Assembly (NCBI GenBank): GCA_040216635.1
Contig: JAVJOU010000026.1
Location: forward strand, 124,001 to 188,000
Direction: 5' to 3'
Source of the DNA: UBA1479 sp040216635
GTDB lineage: Bacteria; Pseudomonadota; Alphaproteobacteria; Rhodospirillales; Casp-alpha2
Length of the DNA: 64,000 bases
Under the pieces are notes generated by a model. It saw nothing but the letters and a program-made list of their open reading frames with translations. It had not been told where the DNA came from and made no database searches. The translations under genes and the position numbers were made by a program. Shown here one piece after another: positions 63,334 to 64,000 of this stretch (within the stretch, counting starts at the first letter, position 1; every line of letters begins with the position of its first letter).

Positions 63334-64000
63334 AGGAATCAGACATCCGCCCGAAGGATTTGTTCAACCGTTATCTCGATCTTGTCCGCCGCGACAATGA
63401 GGCCCTGTTCGCCGACCGCGCCGGTTTTATCGATGTCGATTGCCCGGCTTGCGGCACAGAAGCAGTCGGCCGCCGGTTCGAAAAGGACGGGTTTGAATAC
63501 CGTGAATGCGCCGATTGCCGAAGTTTATACCAATCCCCTCGTCCCGACACCGCGACTCTCGCCCGGTTTTATCAAGAGGCAGAGTCCGTCAAATTCTGGG
63601 GGACCGAATTCTATCGTCAAACGGCGGAAGCGCGGCGGGAAAAATTGTTCAAACCACGGGCTCGCGACATCGCCGAATTGGCAGATCGCCATCTGACCGC
63701 CGGGCTGACACGGTTTTGCGATATCGGTGCTGGCTACGGCACCTTGTTGGAAGAAGTCATCACGACCAACCATTTCACCACCGTCTCAGGTGTCGAGCCG
63801 GCCCCAACCCTGGCGGCGCTTTGCCGCGATAAAGGTTTTGAAATCATTGAAGCAACTATCGAAGATTTACCCCAAACCGCCCCACGCGCTGATTTCCTGA
63901 CCGCCTTCGAAGTCATCGAACACGTGGCGTCGCCGTTTGATTTTCTAACGGGCGTGAAACAGCTTTTATCCCAGAATGGCATTGCCCTGCTTACGACATT
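63330..64000 (+). CDS. Zinc-ribbon SAM methyltransferase, 3' end outside window
   Basis: 223 codons are visible, starting at a GTG that overlaps the preceding stop (GTGA). The frame is open to the window end. Zinc-ribbon cysteines C38, C41, C60 and C63 (CPACG ... CADC) precede motif I FCDIGAGYGTLL near residue 130 and the motif IV region FLTAFEVIEHV. The architecture is the same as the protein at 14527, so this is a paralogue or a functional analogue. The glycan cluster therefore continues beyond the window. Confidence 0.78.
   Translation, partial: MKESDIRPKDLFNRYLDLVRRDNEALFADRAGFIDVDCPACGTEAVGRRFEKDGFEYRECADCRSLYQSPRPDTATLARFYQEAESVKFWGTEFYRQTAEARREKLFKPRARDIAELADRHLTAGLTRFCDIGAGYGTLLEEVITTNHFTTVSGVEPAPTLAALCRDKGFEIIEATIEDLPQTAPRADFLTAFEVIEHVASPFDFLTGVKQLLSQNGIALLTT

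Noticed and set aside
1..64000. Mobile elements, CRISPR arrays, tRNA or rRNA genes
   Set aside because: No transposase or integrase-like protein, no regular direct-repeat array and no cloverleaf or rRNA-like stretch was seen on reading the window.

Overview
The window looks like an alphaproteobacterial chromosome, probably Rhodospirillales-like. It is moderately GC-rich, the genes are densely packed with many ATGA/GTGA stop-start overlaps, and the protein families are typical of surface-glycan islands of that group. This placement is inferred from gene style and not from a marker gene. No rRNA, tRNA, transposase or CRISPR array is visible.

Layout. 1-1895: the tail of one DUF2079-like membrane protein and a full tandem paralogue. 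1896-2909 (minus): a radical SAM protein read from a good sigma70-type promoter near 2968-2996. 2910-3352: the divergent control region, with two 15-bp palindromes in front of a winged-helix regulator (3353). The regulator overlaps a NusG/RfaH-type antiterminator gene (4012). Next comes a 154-base leader with two hairpins and a sequence closely matching the enterobacterial ops/JUMPStart element (GCGGTAGCATGC, 4573-4584). From 4658 to the window end (and beyond), every gene is on the plus strand and devoted to activated sugars and their decoration.

Sugar modules. (a) 4658-18776: two DegT aminotransferases, SDRs, a HddC-type nucleotidyltransferase, a CBS-GHMP kinase fusion, two TIM-barrel isomerases, a NeuB-type synthase (apparently starting with ATA), a NeuD/PglD-type acetyltransferase, a SpsF-type cytidylyltransferase, methyltransferases and a putative glycosyltransferase. 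(b) 18796-23841: PseB and PseC, then GmhA-like, a methyltransferase, GmhB and a transaldolase. With HddC and the kinase these could build GDP-D-glycero-D-manno-heptose from sedoheptulose 7-phosphate. (c) 23892-31051: an ABC exporter/flippase, two epimerases, a TIGR04372 glycosyltransferase and a HldE-like enzyme with reversed domains. (d) 31048-47872: oxidoreductases including a UDP-sugar-dehydrogenase homologue without its catalytic Cys, FkbM and other methyltransferases, a TPP-dependent E1 alpha/beta pair, a B12-type radical SAM protein, RmlD-like, a DegT enzyme, a flavoprotein and further glycosyltransferase-like proteins. (e) 47908-54012: an acyl module with AAC(3)-type N-acyltransferase, unknown protein, KAS III, ACP, metallo-hydrolase, acyl-adenylating enzyme and a DUF4910 peptidase-like protein. 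(f) 54009-64000: a second SpsF, PseG, a second B12 radical SAM protein, epimerase, phosphoesterase, ATP-grasp, PseI, FkbM, Gfo/Idh/MocA and a zinc-ribbon methyltransferase cut by the window end.

Together this reads as a roughly 60-kb operon or set of operons for a complex, heavily methylated and probably unusually N-acylated glycan. It contains pseudaminic acid, a second nonulosonate and a heptose. Transcription is likely sustained by the RfaH-like factor loaded at the ops-like site. No classical GT2/GT4 glycosyltransferase, Wzx or Wzy is present in the window, so assembly genes lie outside it or belong to the unusual families listed here. The leader-plus-antiterminator arrangement and the acyl module look most worth following up.
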